In this document: piece after piece, positions 16,447-25,214 of the stretch
Layout of the letters: the number at the start of each line of letters is the position of its first letter
Position numbering within the stretch: the first letter of the stretch is position 1
From: Bacillota bacterium
GTDB lineage: Bacteria; Bacillota; Clostridia; DSM-8532
Assembly: GCA_023415825.1 (NCBI GenBank)
Contig: JAEZJF010000021.1
Coordinates: 124,001 to 188,000 of the forward strand
DNA: 64,000 nucleotides
Direction of reading: 5' to 3'
The notes under the pieces: generated by a model
What the model was told of the DNA's origin: nothing
The model's database searches: none
What the model saw: only the letters and a program-made list of their open reading frames with translations
Translations under genes and position numbers: made by a program

Positions 16447-18693
16447 CTACTTCCCTAAATTCTTCATGACATGATAGGATACAAACCTATCCAAAGCACT
16501 TATGGCTGAACGAATATCTGGGAAGACAGGCAAACCGTTCTCTTCAAGATAGGATACCAGGCCTTGATAGTGATTACCTGAGTTGATTGACACCACAAGA
16601 GGCTTCCCATGCTTTTTTGAGATCTCTATCAACCGTGAGGCTATGGCTTCAGGTTTTCTGCAATTTTCATCAGTGGTGGTGACATTCTCCACATGAGGCA
16701 CAATAGCCACAAATACACAGTCCACACCGTCATCAGCCAGTACCGCATCAACAAACTCAGCAAACATTCGGTCATCAGTCATGGGTGTTACATCTAAAAA
16801 TGACATTTCAATATCAACCAGGCCATGGGTGTTGATAACGCTCAAACGCTCACGCGTAGCCTGTGATAAGACTGCCTGCTCCAAAAAGCTCAGGGTATCG
16901 GCACCCATGGTGGCATCAAGACCCGCATTGACAATACCTGCTACGTGCTTGCCTCTTGGAAGCTTTGAAGATAACATGGAAAAGGCTTTCATGCAGTTGT
17001 AGAAATCCTGAAGCTCTTCCAGCAATACTATCCCTGCTTGATCACATGACGCGCTGAAGGTGTCATAGCTACCCGACATAGCCGCTGTATGGCTGGCTGC
17101 CGCTTTGGCTCCGGCCTCTGTCCGCCCTGCCTTATAGACCAGGATGGGTTTATCCGAGCCCCGGGCCATCTCAAACAGGCCGCGTCCCTCTCCTTCGCCC
17201 ATTCCCTCTATGTACATGGCTAATACCTCTACTGAGGGCTCCTGCAGAAAATAGCGGGTCAGGTCGGGAATATTAACATCGGATTTGTTGCCAAAGCTCA
17301 CAATGGCTTTATAAATGGGTGAGTTTTGAGCCCTTTCAATGCTGGTGATAGCCATGGCCCCACTCTGTGTAAACAAGGCCGTATTGCTTCGCTGGTTAAA
17401 CCCAAGCTTGAGCCGTTCTTCACCTATAAATAGGGTATTAACACCATCGTGGCAGGCATCAGGGGCAAAAAAGACACCCATGCAATTGGGACCGACAAAA
17501 CGCAGCCCTCTCTCCTTGTGCTTTCTTATTTCAGTCACAAATTCAGTATATTTTATTTGCGGTGGAATACCCGAAATCAACACCACCGACTTATGATCGG
17601 GGACAGTCTTGATAAATTCAAGGGTATGCTGGGCTGGAGCCGCCCAAACAACAAGGTCATATTCATGAGGAATCTCATTTAAATTTCTGTATAAGGGATA
17701 GGTTTTTCCGTTTATTACAGTTTGCCCCCCCTTGGGATTGGTGCAGTAGATATCCTTACGGCCCAGATCGGCCAAAAGCTGGACAATGTTCCTGGCCAGG
17801 CTGTATTTTTGAGCCTCGGAGGAAACTCCCGCCACTACGATCCCCTTAGGATCAAAGAAGGCTTTTAACCCCTCAACCTGGGGTTCTGCAAGGGTCAGTC
17901 CACTCTCTTCAAAGGTACAAAACTCTGTAAAGCCATCAACGGCAACAAAATCACCACCCTCAGAAAACACAAACGGATTGATGTCCATGGATTTTATAAT
18001 GTATTTGGGCTGGCGTTTAGCCATAAAGGAATATTGGTAGGCTAATTTACTGATTTGCTGCAGAGCTTTTGACATAAGTTCTATGTAGTCATGATGGCCT
18101 TGGGCTTCATACTTATGCTTGATTTTTAAGGACGTTACGATCTTTAAAATCTCCTCATGCTCCACAGGAGCCAAAAACAGGTTGGCAGGGTCATAATAGC
18201 GGGAAAAGAACTCGGCGTCATCGCCCCCCTTTGAGAGGGTTATAACCGGCCCAAAGGACGGGTCCTCTTTTACTCCGATTAAAATCTCATTACCAAGTGA
18301 CATGGTAAAGGGCACCAGCTCAGCTATCAAAAACCCGTCGATACGGGGAAGGTTGGGTTCGGAAAAATGTGAAAGCACCTCTTCTCTCATATTGGACATG
18401 ACAAACCGTATGAATAAGGGGTCCATATTGGTGATGCGGCGGACTCCTCCGATTTTTGATTTATGGGCAATATCCCGGGAGACAATTTTTATAACAACAC
18501 CATTTTGAAATTTTTTAACCAGTTGAGCATTAACCTCATTGATATCAGAAACAAATGCATAGTTGGGAACATTTAATGAAAGGGCTTCCAACAGCGCATA
18601 AACCTCGAACTCATAGAGACTTCTGCGCCCCTCTTTAACGGCTTTTTCAAATACCTCATCAATTTGGTCAGCAATTTCATTGGATAAAAGCAT
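16447..18693 (-). CDS. ADP-forming acyl-CoA synthetase, fused and permuted (beta-alpha order)
   Basis: 748 aa. The N-terminal 250 residues are an ATP-grasp domain (SLNVPNYAFVSD, VVIKIVSRDIAHKSKIGGV). From about 265 follows the CoA-binding Rossmann domain (FFDPKGIVVAGVSSE, NPKGG) and the succinyl-CoA ligase-like domain with FVGPNCMGVF, TQSGAM and SFGNKSDVN. The phospho-histidine motif is AASHTAAMSGSY at about residue 535. The enzyme class makes ATP from acyl-CoA, ADP and phosphate (acetate or other acids), or runs in reverse. The subunit order is reversed compared with the common alpha-beta fusion. GGGAGG is 8 bases before ATG 18693. The ATG lies 16 bases after the AlbA_2 gene. Confidence 0.88.
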   Translation of the reverse strand: MLLSNEIADQIDEVFEKAVKEGRRSLYEFEVYALLEALSLNVPNYAFVSDINEVNAQLVKKFQNGVVIKIVSRDIAHKSKIGGVRRITNMDPLFIRFVMSNMREEVLSHFSEPNLPRIDGFLIAELVPFTMSLGNEILIGVKEDPSFGPVITLSKGGDDAEFFSRYYDPANLFLAPVEHEEILKIVTSLKIKHKYEAQGHHDYIELMSKALQQISKLAYQYSFMAKRQPKYIIKSMDINPFVFSEGGDFVAVDGFTEFCTFEESGLTLAEPQVEGLKAFFDPKGIVVAGVSSEAQKYSLARNIVQLLADLGRKDIYCTNPKGGQTVINGKTYPLYRNLNEIPHEYDLVVWAAPAQHTLEFIKTVPDHKSVVLISGIPPQIKYTEFVTEIRKHKERGLRFVGPNCMGVFFAPDACHDGVNTLFIGEERLKLGFNQRSNTALFTQSGAMAITSIERAQNSPIYKAIVSFGNKSDVNIPDLTRYFLQEPSVEVLAMYIEGMGEGEGRGLFEMARGSDKPILVYKAGRTEAGAKAAASHTAAMSGSYDTFSASCDQAGIVLLEELQDFYNCMKAFSMLSSKLPRGKHVAGIVNAGLDATMGADTLSFLEQAVLSQATRERLSVINTHGLVDIEMSFLDVTPMTDDRMFAEFVDAVLADDGVDCVFVAIVPHVENVTTTDENCRKPEAIASRLIEISKKHGKPLVVSINSGNHYQGLVSYLEENGLPVFPDIRSAISALDRFVSYHVMKNLGK

Positions 18694-18709
18694 CAGACAT
18701 ACCTCCCTT

Positions 18710-19831
18710 TCATCTGGGCAGTACAACCTTAAAGCTGTTCTGCCTTCCCAGGTTAATAATTTTAACCGTACCTATTGCGTTTAGGGCATTTCTTATCCTG
18801 TTGATACCTACGCCGGACTGTAAAAAACGTCTTCTTTCATCGATGGAGATAAAGCGCTGATAAAGCCATGCATTGCGCCTTTCAGGAAAGCATTCCTTCA
18901 TGTGCCGGTAAACTTTGCTTCCGGATGTAACTGCTCCCGGATTTACAATTTCAATGGTTTTCCCGGTGACCGTTATATTGATGCCTCTTGAAAGATCACA
19001 GTAATCTCGATGGATAAGGGCATTGGCTAAGGCCTCCTCAAAGGCTTCCATGGGGTAATCCTGTGAGAGGATCATTCTGATACTTGCCGTTGCCTTATCC
19101 AGCATGGCGGGAATGTTGCCTGAGATGATTTGGGTATCATCCCCATGCGCGATACTTACATAGCACTGGGGAAGATAAATTTGTGGATTTTTTCCAAACA
19201 ATAAAAGTCCACCGATGGTGGGAGAAAATTCTCCTCCCCCCTTGTTGCTGATAAAACCGAATGCTTCCATCAGAATGGTTTGGGGCTGTTCTGCTTCAAC
19301 ATGCATGCTTTTAAAGAAATGATTGATTCTTTCAAAATCGAGTGCTTCAAGGTCTGCGTCCTTGACTACGACCGTTTCAAAGGTCAGTAGCCCATTCTCC
19401 TGCATCATGGAGGCCAGTTCCGAACGTCTGGCATAATCGGTGGTAGAGCCTCGTCTGACATAAAAGGCACCGGACTGGATAATCTGGTGGGGAGCATGTC
19501 TGCTTCTGAAAATAGACAGGACGGCGACGATCTTTTCCTCAATCTGCACCAGATCAAGACTGACAGGGACAGGGGGATCAGTACGATTGTAGATAATTTG
19601 CTGAATTTGCTCCTCCTGAAAAATCGTAGGATCAATGCCTATGATAGTCTTGGTTTTATCTGCCACTCCATAAAGGATGTGGCCTCTTCCACCCCGGCTG
19701 TTGGCTATGGCAGTGACATCCTTGACCAGCTCCTTTTTCTCGCTTTCGGTCGTAAGGTTCAATTCAGCTTTAAAATCAAGCTTTTCGCCCTCTTCTTTTG
19801 AGAGAAGCTGTTTTAGCTTCTGAATATCCAC
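18710..19831 (-). CDS. AlbA_2 (Schlafen-like) and HATPase_c_4 domain protein, putative transcriptional regulator
   Basis: 373 aa. N-terminal AlbA_2 domain (EGEKLDFKAEL, AIANSRGGRGHILYGVAD, IGIDP, about residues 14-65, continuing to YVRRGSTT). The C-terminal half has the HATPase_c_4 pattern FEEALANALIHRDY followed by INITVTGKTIEIVNPG, and a terminal FLQSGVGINRIRNAL. Family members are annotated as predicted DNA- or RNA-binding regulators; function is unproven. AGGAG is too near the TTG at 19837 and 8 bases from the GTG at 19831, which is chosen. It lies directly before the acyl-CoA synthetase and downstream of recO. Confidence 0.82.
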   Translation of the reverse strand: MDIQKLKQLLSKEEGEKLDFKAELNLTTESEKKELVKDVTAIANSRGGRGHILYGVADKTKTIIGIDPTIFQEEQIQQIIYNRTDPPVPVSLDLVQIEEKIVAVLSIFRSRHAPHQIIQSGAFYVRRGSTTDYARRSELASMMQENGLLTFETVVVKDADLEALDFERINHFFKSMHVEAEQPQTILMEAFGFISNKGGGEFSPTIGGLLLFGKNPQIYLPQCYVSIAHGDDTQIISGNIPAMLDKATASIRMILSQDYPMEAFEEALANALIHRDYCDLSRGINITVTGKTIEIVNPGAVTSGSKVYRHMKECFPERRNAWLYQRFISIDERRRFLQSGVGINRIRNALNAIGTVKIINLGRQNSFKVVLPR

Positions 19832-19870
19832 CGTCAAGTCTCCTCATTATCAATAAGCATTCGTTTAATT

Positions 19871-20149
19871 CTATGCAATAATTTCATATTTTTTCCATCT
19901 GGCCAGAAAGATATCCGATTGCATCAGAATATTAAACATATATCGGTTTTTGATACTCTCGAATTCTTCTTCTTCAAGTATGAAACGAATCTTTATCTCA
20001 TTACCATTAAGGGTTCCTGAACAAATATAACTGGTTTCAGGCGCAACCTCATCATATTCAAGTGCGCTACCTAGTAACATCCCCTCAAGCAATTGCTTTT
20101 CATTCTTTTGATACATGACCTCGCCGGAACTGAAAAGATGCCTCTTCAT
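19871..20149 (-). CDS. Small protein of unknown function between recO and the AlbA_2 gene
   Basis: About 92 aa with basic N-terminus (MKRHLFSSGEVMYQKNEKQ) and an acidic C-terminal half (FILEEEEFESIKNRYMFN). No recognised domain, signal peptide or membrane segment. AGAGG is 9 bases before ATG 20149; the longer frame from a TTG at 20170 would put the RBS inside the gene. It begins 30 bases after the recO stop and keeps the strand and spacing of the operon, which supports it being real. Confidence 0.65.
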   Translation of the reverse strand: MKRHLFSSGEVMYQKNEKQLLEGMLLGSALEYDEVAPETSYICSGTLNGNEIKIRFILEEEEFESIKNRYMFNILMQSDIFLARWKKYEIIA

Positions 20150-20179
20150 CTTTTTAAACCTCTTTCCCAAATTAAATCA

Positions 20180-20923
20180 TTAGCTCTCAAACTCTTTAAG
20201 GAAATCAAGTTTTCTGTAATTTTTATCCAAACGCTCCCCAATATATCTGAGGGCAATTTGAGAAAAAACCTCCAAGGTATTTTTTGAGAGCTCAAAATTA
20301 AATATTCCACTGTTCTCGGCACACAAAACATGCAATATGGCTTTTGCCGTACCGATATCGATTTGGATACCCTCTGCATCTTTTTTAGCACATTCTTCGC
20401 AGATAAAACCACATTTGTTGAAGCTAAAGAAAATCTCCTCGATGTCATGAGTTCCGCAAGAGGTACAACTGGTAATATGGGGCGGGTAGCCTGTCATTTG
20501 CATAAGCTTGAGAGCAAAGGCCGAAGAAACCAAAAGAGGATTCCGCCCTTTTCTAAGAGCCTGAAGGCCATACAGCAGGACATTAAGCACCTGGGCAGAC
20601 GAAGCGGGATCATGGGCGGCATCGCTTGCCATATCCAGCATATGGGCGGCATGGGTAAAGCGCGTCAGATCTGATGCAAGATCATAATATTGAGTCAGGA
20701 CATCGCAGCTATTGAGTGAAAAGCCCCCCTTGCCCCTAAAAAGAATATACTCCCCATAGGTCAGCACCTGCGTTCCATAGGAAGAGCGGCTGCCGCTTCT
20801 TCTGGCATTTCTGGCCGATACGGTTACTTTACCGAAATCCGATGTGAGAAGCGTAAGCAGCTTATCGGTATCGTTTAAGGGGATTTCCTTTACTATAAGG
20901 CCCTTTGTTTTTAATAATGCCAT
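20180..20923 (-). CDS. recO: DNA repair protein RecO
   Basis: 247 aa. Loads RecA on SSB-coated DNA together with RecR. N-terminal OB-fold (KTKGLIVKEIPLNDTDKLLTLLT, FGKVTVSARNARR), a helical C-terminal domain, and the zinc-binding cysteines SCTSCG and CGFICEEC. The open frame extends 20 codons upstream into the era end; ATG 20923 gives the standard RecO N-terminus MALLKTKG. Located 16 bases after era, the usual Gram-positive arrangement. Confidence 0.95.
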   Translation of the reverse strand: MALLKTKGLIVKEIPLNDTDKLLTLLTSDFGKVTVSARNARRSGSRSSYGTQVLTYGEYILFRGKGGFSLNSCDVLTQYYDLASDLTRFTHAAHMLDMASDAAHDPASSAQVLNVLLYGLQALRKGRNPLLVSSAFALKLMQMTGYPPHITSCTSCGTHDIEEIFFSFNKCGFICEECAKKDAEGIQIDIGTAKAILHVLCAENSGIFNFELSKNTLEVFSQIALRYIGERLDKNYRKLDFLKEFES

Positions 20924-20939
20924 AAAATGATATGTCCTG

Positions 20940-21839
20940 CTATTCCTTATTTCTGTATCCCAGCTCATTAAGCATGAAATCACTGTTTCGCCAATCGTCC
21001 TTAACCTTGACCCAGAGCTTTAAAAAGACCTTGGCATCAAAAAGCCGCTCCATATCCTTTCTCGCCTGCATTCCCACTTTCTTGAGCATAACACCGTCTT
21101 TGCCGATGATAATCCCTTTATGGGACTCTTTCTCACAATAGATATTGGCATCGATCTCTACAAGATTTTTATTCTGAATCTCCTTAAATCTGATAACCTC
21201 CACACCAATCCCGTGGGGCACCTCATCGCTTAAAAGGTTTAGGAGCTTCTCACGAATAAGCTCCTGGGCTAAAACCTTTTCGTGCTGGTCAGTCAGCATA
21301 TCATCGGGATAATACTTTTCACCAATCGGGAGGAGCTTCTCAATGGCATCCATAACAAGCTTTGAGGTGTCGCTCTTTATCGCACTGATTGGAATGATCT
21401 CCTCAAAGTCATAAGCTTGACTATATTGGGCGATGAGCGGAAGAAGAGCCTGTTTTTCCACCAGGTCAATTTTATTAATGAGAAGAATAACCGGTGCACC
21501 TGTTTTACCAAGCTCCTCTATGATCATGGAATCACCCGGGCCTATAGCCTTGTCTGTGGCATCAACAAGAAAAACCACCACATCCACCTCATCCAAAGTT
21601 TTAAACGCCTCTTGCATCATATATTCGCCCAGCTTATTCTTGGGCTTATGAATACCGGGTGTATCAACAAAAATCATTTGATAATTGTCGGTAGTGACTA
21701 CAGTTCGAATGGCATGGCGGGTAGTCTGGGGCTTGCTGGACATAATGGCTATTTTCTCACCCGTCAGCAAGTTCAAAAGGGTGGACTTTCCGACATTGGG
21801 TCTTCCTATAATAGTTACAAAACCTGATTTAAATGACAT
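20940..21839 (-). CDS. era: GTPase Era
   Basis: 299 aa. GTP-binding domain with G1 GRPNVGKSTLLN, G3 DTPGIHKPKNKLGEYM, G4 NKIDLV, and a C-terminal KH domain (IREKLLNLLSDEVPHGIGVEV, then the GxxG-like IIGKDGVMLKKVG). Era binds the 3' end of 16S rRNA and helps 30S maturation. ATG 21839 gives the typical N-terminus MSFKSGFVTIIGRPN; the frame extends five codons to a GTG with a poorly placed AAGGAG. Confidence 0.97.
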   Translation of the reverse strand: MSFKSGFVTIIGRPNVGKSTLLNLLTGEKIAIMSSKPQTTRHAIRTVVTTDNYQMIFVDTPGIHKPKNKLGEYMMQEAFKTLDEVDVVVFLVDATDKAIGPGDSMIIEELGKTGAPVILLINKIDLVEKQALLPLIAQYSQAYDFEEIIPISAIKSDTSKLVMDAIEKLLPIGEKYYPDDMLTDQHEKVLAQELIREKLLNLLSDEVPHGIGVEVIRFKEIQNKNLVEIDANIYCEKESHKGIIIGKDGVMLKKVGMQARKDMERLFDAKVFLKLWVKVKDDWRNSDFMLNELGYRNKE

Positions 21840-21880
21840 AATATTTCTAAACACTCCTTGATTGAGAATATCTGAATGGG

Positions 21881-22321
21881 TTAATCGTGTAAAAGGTCGC
21901 TCTGTTTAAATGAGTGAGGGAGAATTTCATCAAAGGGATAGGTTTCAAATTGGCCATTTCTATCACTTAAATAAAGAGGCATATCCGATGCGCAAAATTC
22001 ACCCATGAACTGCCGGCAGATGCCGCAGGGCATGGTGGCTTTGTCACTGTCACTTGAAACAGCTATGGCCAATATTTTTTTTGCGCCATCCGATACGGCC
22101 TTGGTTATGGCTGTTCTCTCGGCACAAATGGTAGCACCATAGGATGCGTTCTCTATATTGCAGCCGGTATAGATTTTTCCGTTGTCGGCTATAAGCGCTG
22201 CGCCTACATGGAAGCCTGAATAGGGTACATATGCGTTTTCTCTTGCCTTGACCGCAAGCAGAACAAGTTCTTGAGCTTCAGGAACAAGGTCGTTTTGATT
22301 TTTAGGATTGGCTTCTGTCAT
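21881..22321 (-). CDS. cdd: Cytidine deaminase
   Basis: 146 aa, homotetrameric type. Deaminates cytidine and deoxycytidine to uridine forms. Zinc site: Cys in GCNIENASYGATICAERTA (His replaced by Cys as in the tetrameric class) and MPCGICRQFMGEF. The usual FHVGAALI strand precedes it. GGGAGGG is 6 bases before ATG 22321; the frame opens 9 codons earlier. First gene of the cdd-era-recO operon. Confidence 0.96.
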   Translation of the reverse strand: MTEANPKNQNDLVPEAQELVLLAVKARENAYVPYSGFHVGAALIADNGKIYTGCNIENASYGATICAERTAITKAVSDGAKKILAIAVSSDSDKATMPCGICRQFMGEFCASDMPLYLSDRNGQFETYPFDEILPHSFKQSDLLHD

Positions 22322-22431
22322 CGATATCCCTCCCGAGTGCACATTCACTCTTACTTAGATTATTGTATCATGTAACCGGCAATTGGAATAGTCTTCCGAC
22401 TCTGAGGGCTCTTAAATTAATAATGCCCGTA

Positions 22432-23862
22432 CTAGAGCAGAGGCAGAATGATGGCAAACAACGCGCCACCATCAGGACAGCTGGATGCTGTAATACTTCC
22501 AAGATGCTTTTCCACAATGGCCTTGGTTATGGTCATCCCCAAACCCGTGCTTCCTTTTTTCCCTTTATAGAAGCGATCAAACACCTGTACCAACTCTCCT
22601 TCATTCATTCCCGGACCGTCATCCCTTACCATAATTGCTACTCCCTGCTGCACCCCATGGGTTTCAATGACGATGCTGCTCTTAGCATAGCGCACTGCAT
22701 TGGAAAGCAAATTGAGAAGAGCTTGCAGTATTTTATCCCGATCCATGTTCACCCAATAATTCGCATCAAGCTCCAAGGTTAGGTTTAGGCCTGCCGAATC
22801 TACGAGACTTTGCACTTTGTCCCGTGCTTCCTCAAGGACTTCATTTAGCTTTTCATTTTTAAATGAATAAAATTCCTCTACGGTCTCAAGTTTAGAAAGA
22901 TAAAGCACCTCATTGACCAGGCGATGAAGGCGTTCACATTCTCCGATAATAACATTCAGTGCCTTTTCATCATTATCTATGACGCCATCCCGAAGTCCCT
23001 CGGCATATCCCATAATGGACATGATGGGTGTTTTAAGCTCATGGGTGACATTTTGTAAAAAGCGCTTCTGCGCTATATCATAATCACTCAGGTCGCCTGC
23101 TATTTTATTCATAGCCTGCCCCAGACTTTCAATCTCATCCCCTGTATTAATTTTCACACGAGCATTAAAATGACGTGCGGCTATTCTTTCGGCATGATTT
23201 TTTAACGCTTTAATAGGTTTAGATATGTTGGTTGAAAGGTAATAGGACAGAAAAGCCGCTACAAGGAGTGCTATACCTATGGCATAGGCAGCCTTGAAAT
23301 TCATATCCCTGACCAGCCGGTTAAGCTCGTAAACCGGAGTATAGGCTATAATCCAAGCTTTAAGAGCGGGTGTTGCACCGTTGCCCTGAAATAATGGGCG
23401 TGAAACAGAAAAATAGGGGGTTTCATCCCCTGTAATTCGAAAGAAAAAAGGTTGGTCCTGTAGCTTCGTATGAAGCTCATCAGGACTTATGGCACGGAAA
23501 TTCACTTCAATTTGACTCTCTCCGGGTGTAAATATCCCATATCGTGTATCATCAGTTCTGATAACCAAGGCAATATGTGACGCAAAGCCAATGCCCGAAA
23601 GCTTTTTTACATCGGAAAACCATGATTTGATGAGCCTTTTCATTTCTTTTACATTATAGCTTTCATCTTTGTCAAGTGAGATTGTCACCCGTTCCCTATA
23701 GAGCTCTTCAATGATGGCCGATTCAGTATGCAGATTTTTTACAATGGTATTTTCTAAATAATTTCTTGCCGTAATATTCAGGAGGAATACCGTTATAATG
23801 AGAAATACGCCCAATACAGCCGAATAGGTCATGACGAGCTTTTTTGTTATGCTGCCTTTCAA
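22432..23862 (-). CDS. Two-component sensor histidine kinase
   Basis: About 476 aa. First membrane segment at about 8-28, an extracytoplasmic sensor region of roughly 160 residues, second membrane segment at about 190-210, HAMP linker (STNISKPIKALKNHAERIA), HisKA with the phospho-His in FLQNVTHELKTPI (about residue 274), and HATPase_c with N-box LLNLLSNAVRYA and G-boxes VRDDGPGMNE and STGLGMTITKAIVEKH. Frame opens with three ATGs at 23883; GGAGG there is 8 bases before a TTG at 23862, which is chosen, with ATG 23883 as alternative. Paired with the response regulator 78 bases upstream. Stimulus unknown; the sensor region may be a dCache/CHASE-like fold. Confidence 0.9.
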   Translation of the reverse strand: MKGSITKKLVMTYSAVLGVFLIITVFLLNITARNYLENTIVKNLHTESAIIEELYRERVTISLDKDESYNVKEMKRLIKSWFSDVKKLSGIGFASHIALVIRTDDTRYGIFTPGESQIEVNFRAISPDELHTKLQDQPFFFRITGDETPYFSVSRPLFQGNGATPALKAWIIAYTPVYELNRLVRDMNFKAAYAIGIALLVAAFLSYYLSTNISKPIKALKNHAERIAARHFNARVKINTGDEIESLGQAMNKIAGDLSDYDIAQKRFLQNVTHELKTPIMSIMGYAEGLRDGVIDNDEKALNVIIGECERLHRLVNEVLYLSKLETVEEFYSFKNEKLNEVLEEARDKVQSLVDSAGLNLTLELDANYWVNMDRDKILQALLNLLSNAVRYAKSSIVIETHGVQQGVAIMVRDDGPGMNEGELVQVFDRFYKGKKGSTGLGMTITKAIVEKHLGSITASSCPDGGALFAIILPLL

Positions 23863-23940
23863 GGTATTGTCCTCCATCATCATCGATTATTCCTGATTAT
23901 CACACTGCTTTTATGATGCTATTTTAAGTGCCATATATGT

Positions 23941-24633
23941 TTAAACACTGATTTTATAGCCATAGCCCCATACAGTTGTGATTTCGAGCTCTGAACCCAC
24001 TACCGCAAGTTTTTTACGGATACGCTTGACCAAATCATCTACCGATCGGCTATCGCCAAAATAATCTTCACCCCAGACAGCCGATAGAAGCTGATCTCGA
24101 TTAAACACCATATTTCTATTGGACGCCAGAAAGTAAAAAAGGTCATATTCTTTTATGGTTAAATCCAAGGCATCCTGACTCTTATAGACCACTCGTTCGC
24201 CTGATTTGATGAGAATATCCTTGATCTGAATATCCTGGGATCTAGTTTCTGGGGGCATTGAATCCGGTTCCTTAACCCTTCTGAATATGGTCTTGATTCT
24301 GGCCAGCAGCTCCCGGGGACTAAAGGGCTTGGCGATATAGTCATCACTGCCTAATTCAAGACCCAGCACCTTGTCAAAGGTATCATCTCTGGCCGATACT
24401 AATATAATGGGTACCTCACTGGTTTTTCTTAATTCACGACAAATATCAAGCCCGCTGATACCAGGCATCATAATATCCATTACGATCATATCCGGTTCTT
24501 TTTGGCTAAAAGCCTTAAGAAGGGACTCGCCATCCTCAAAGGCCTCAACAAGATAGCCCTCCCGAGTAAGATAGGAGTATATAAGTTCCCTGATATTTTC
24601 TTCATCATCACAAATATAAATTACTTTTTGCAT
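23941..24633 (-). CDS. OmpR/PhoB-family response regulator
   Basis: 230 aa. Receiver domain with acidic pocket ICDDEE and phospho-acceptor Asp53 (VMDIMMPG), conserved ILVSARDD and the Lys in YIAKPFSP; C-terminal winged helix with LTIKEYDLFYFLASN, FNRDQLLSAVWG and VDDLVKRIRKKL. GAGGT is 6 bases before ATG 24633. Co-transcribed with the sensor kinase downstream from the promoter at 24658-24686. Confidence 0.95.
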   Translation of the reverse strand: MQKVIYICDDEENIRELIYSYLTREGYLVEAFEDGESLLKAFSQKEPDMIVMDIMMPGISGLDICRELRKTSEVPIILVSARDDTFDKVLGLELGSDDYIAKPFSPRELLARIKTIFRRVKEPDSMPPETRSQDIQIKDILIKSGERVVYKSQDALDLTIKEYDLFYFLASNRNMVFNRDQLLSAVWGEDYFGDSRSVDDLVKRIRKKLAVVGSELEITTVWGYGYKISV

Positions 24634-24657
24634 AGCCACACCTCGCTTTACCCTTTT

Positions 24658-24686
24658 ATTTTATCAGAAATCGCTCATTCTGTAAA
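24658..24686 (-). promoter_or_regulatory. Sigma-A promoter of the two-component operon
   Basis: Minus strand TTTACA (24686-24681), 17 bases, TAAAAT (24663-24658), about 25 bases upstream of the response regulator start. The other part of the 350-base gap to 24991 is AT-rich and non-coding, with a second promoter-like pair (TTGTTT, TATACT near 24833-24860) and a TATAAT at 24957-24962 pointing to the zinc-ribbon gene. Confidence 0.6.
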
Positions 24687-24991
24687 AAGGCACAGGCCTG
24701 AATGGTTTTATTGCTTCATTATCCTCCTTTTTGGAGATTTTTCCCATAGATCTTTGGTCCCAAGCATGGATTTTTTCAAACCAAGAATTATCTGTATTGA
24801 GAGTATGTTTGACCGGAAATTTTTGAATAACCTCTTGTTTTTTTTAATGGTCATGTTATACTACAGTTAAGTTTTATTATTCCTATGGATTAATACAGTT
24901 TTGGTGTACTGCCCTCTCCTTAAATTATATTGGATAAGGGGTTTAGTTCAAAAAGGTATAATCCAGAATATTTAAGGAGGATTCAAGGACC

Positions 24992-25168
24992 ATGGAAGAC
25001 AGAACATTAAAATGTAAGGATTGCGGCGCGGACTTCATTTTCACCGAAGGTGAGCAAGCTTTCTACAAGGAAAAGGGTTTTGAAAATGAGCCCCAGAGAT
25101 GCCCAGAGTGCAGAAGGGCCAGAAAGCAACAGAGAAACAACGGTGGCAATAGAGGCGCTAGATATTAA
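24992..25168 (+). CDS. Small zinc-ribbon protein
   Basis: 58 aa, read by hand because it is short. Two CxxC knuckles, KCKDCG (Cys8, Cys11) and RCPECRRARK (Cys37, Cys40), with FIFTEGEQAFYKEKGF between them; this is the 'probable zinc-ribbon' family common in Clostridia and cyanobacteria. The tail is Arg/Asn/Gly rich (RKQQRNNGGNRGARY), which suggests nucleic acid contact. AAGGAGG lies upstream of the ATG and a perfect terminator follows. Function unknown. Confidence 0.88.
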   Translation: MEDRTLKCKDCGADFIFTEGEQAFYKEKGFENEPQRCPECRRARKQQRNNGGNRGARY

Positions 25169-25196
25169 AAAACAGGAGAGCAATTGCTCTCCTTTT
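25167..25196. terminator. Bidirectional terminator between the zinc-ribbon gene and clpB
   Basis: Perfect palindrome GGAGAGCAATTGCTCTCC (25175-25192) with TTTT after it on the plus strand and a six-T run after it on the minus strand. It ends both the zinc-ribbon gene and the cbpA-clpB operon. Confidence 0.9.
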
Positions 25197-25214
25197 ATTA
25201 TTGTCTATTTTCCT

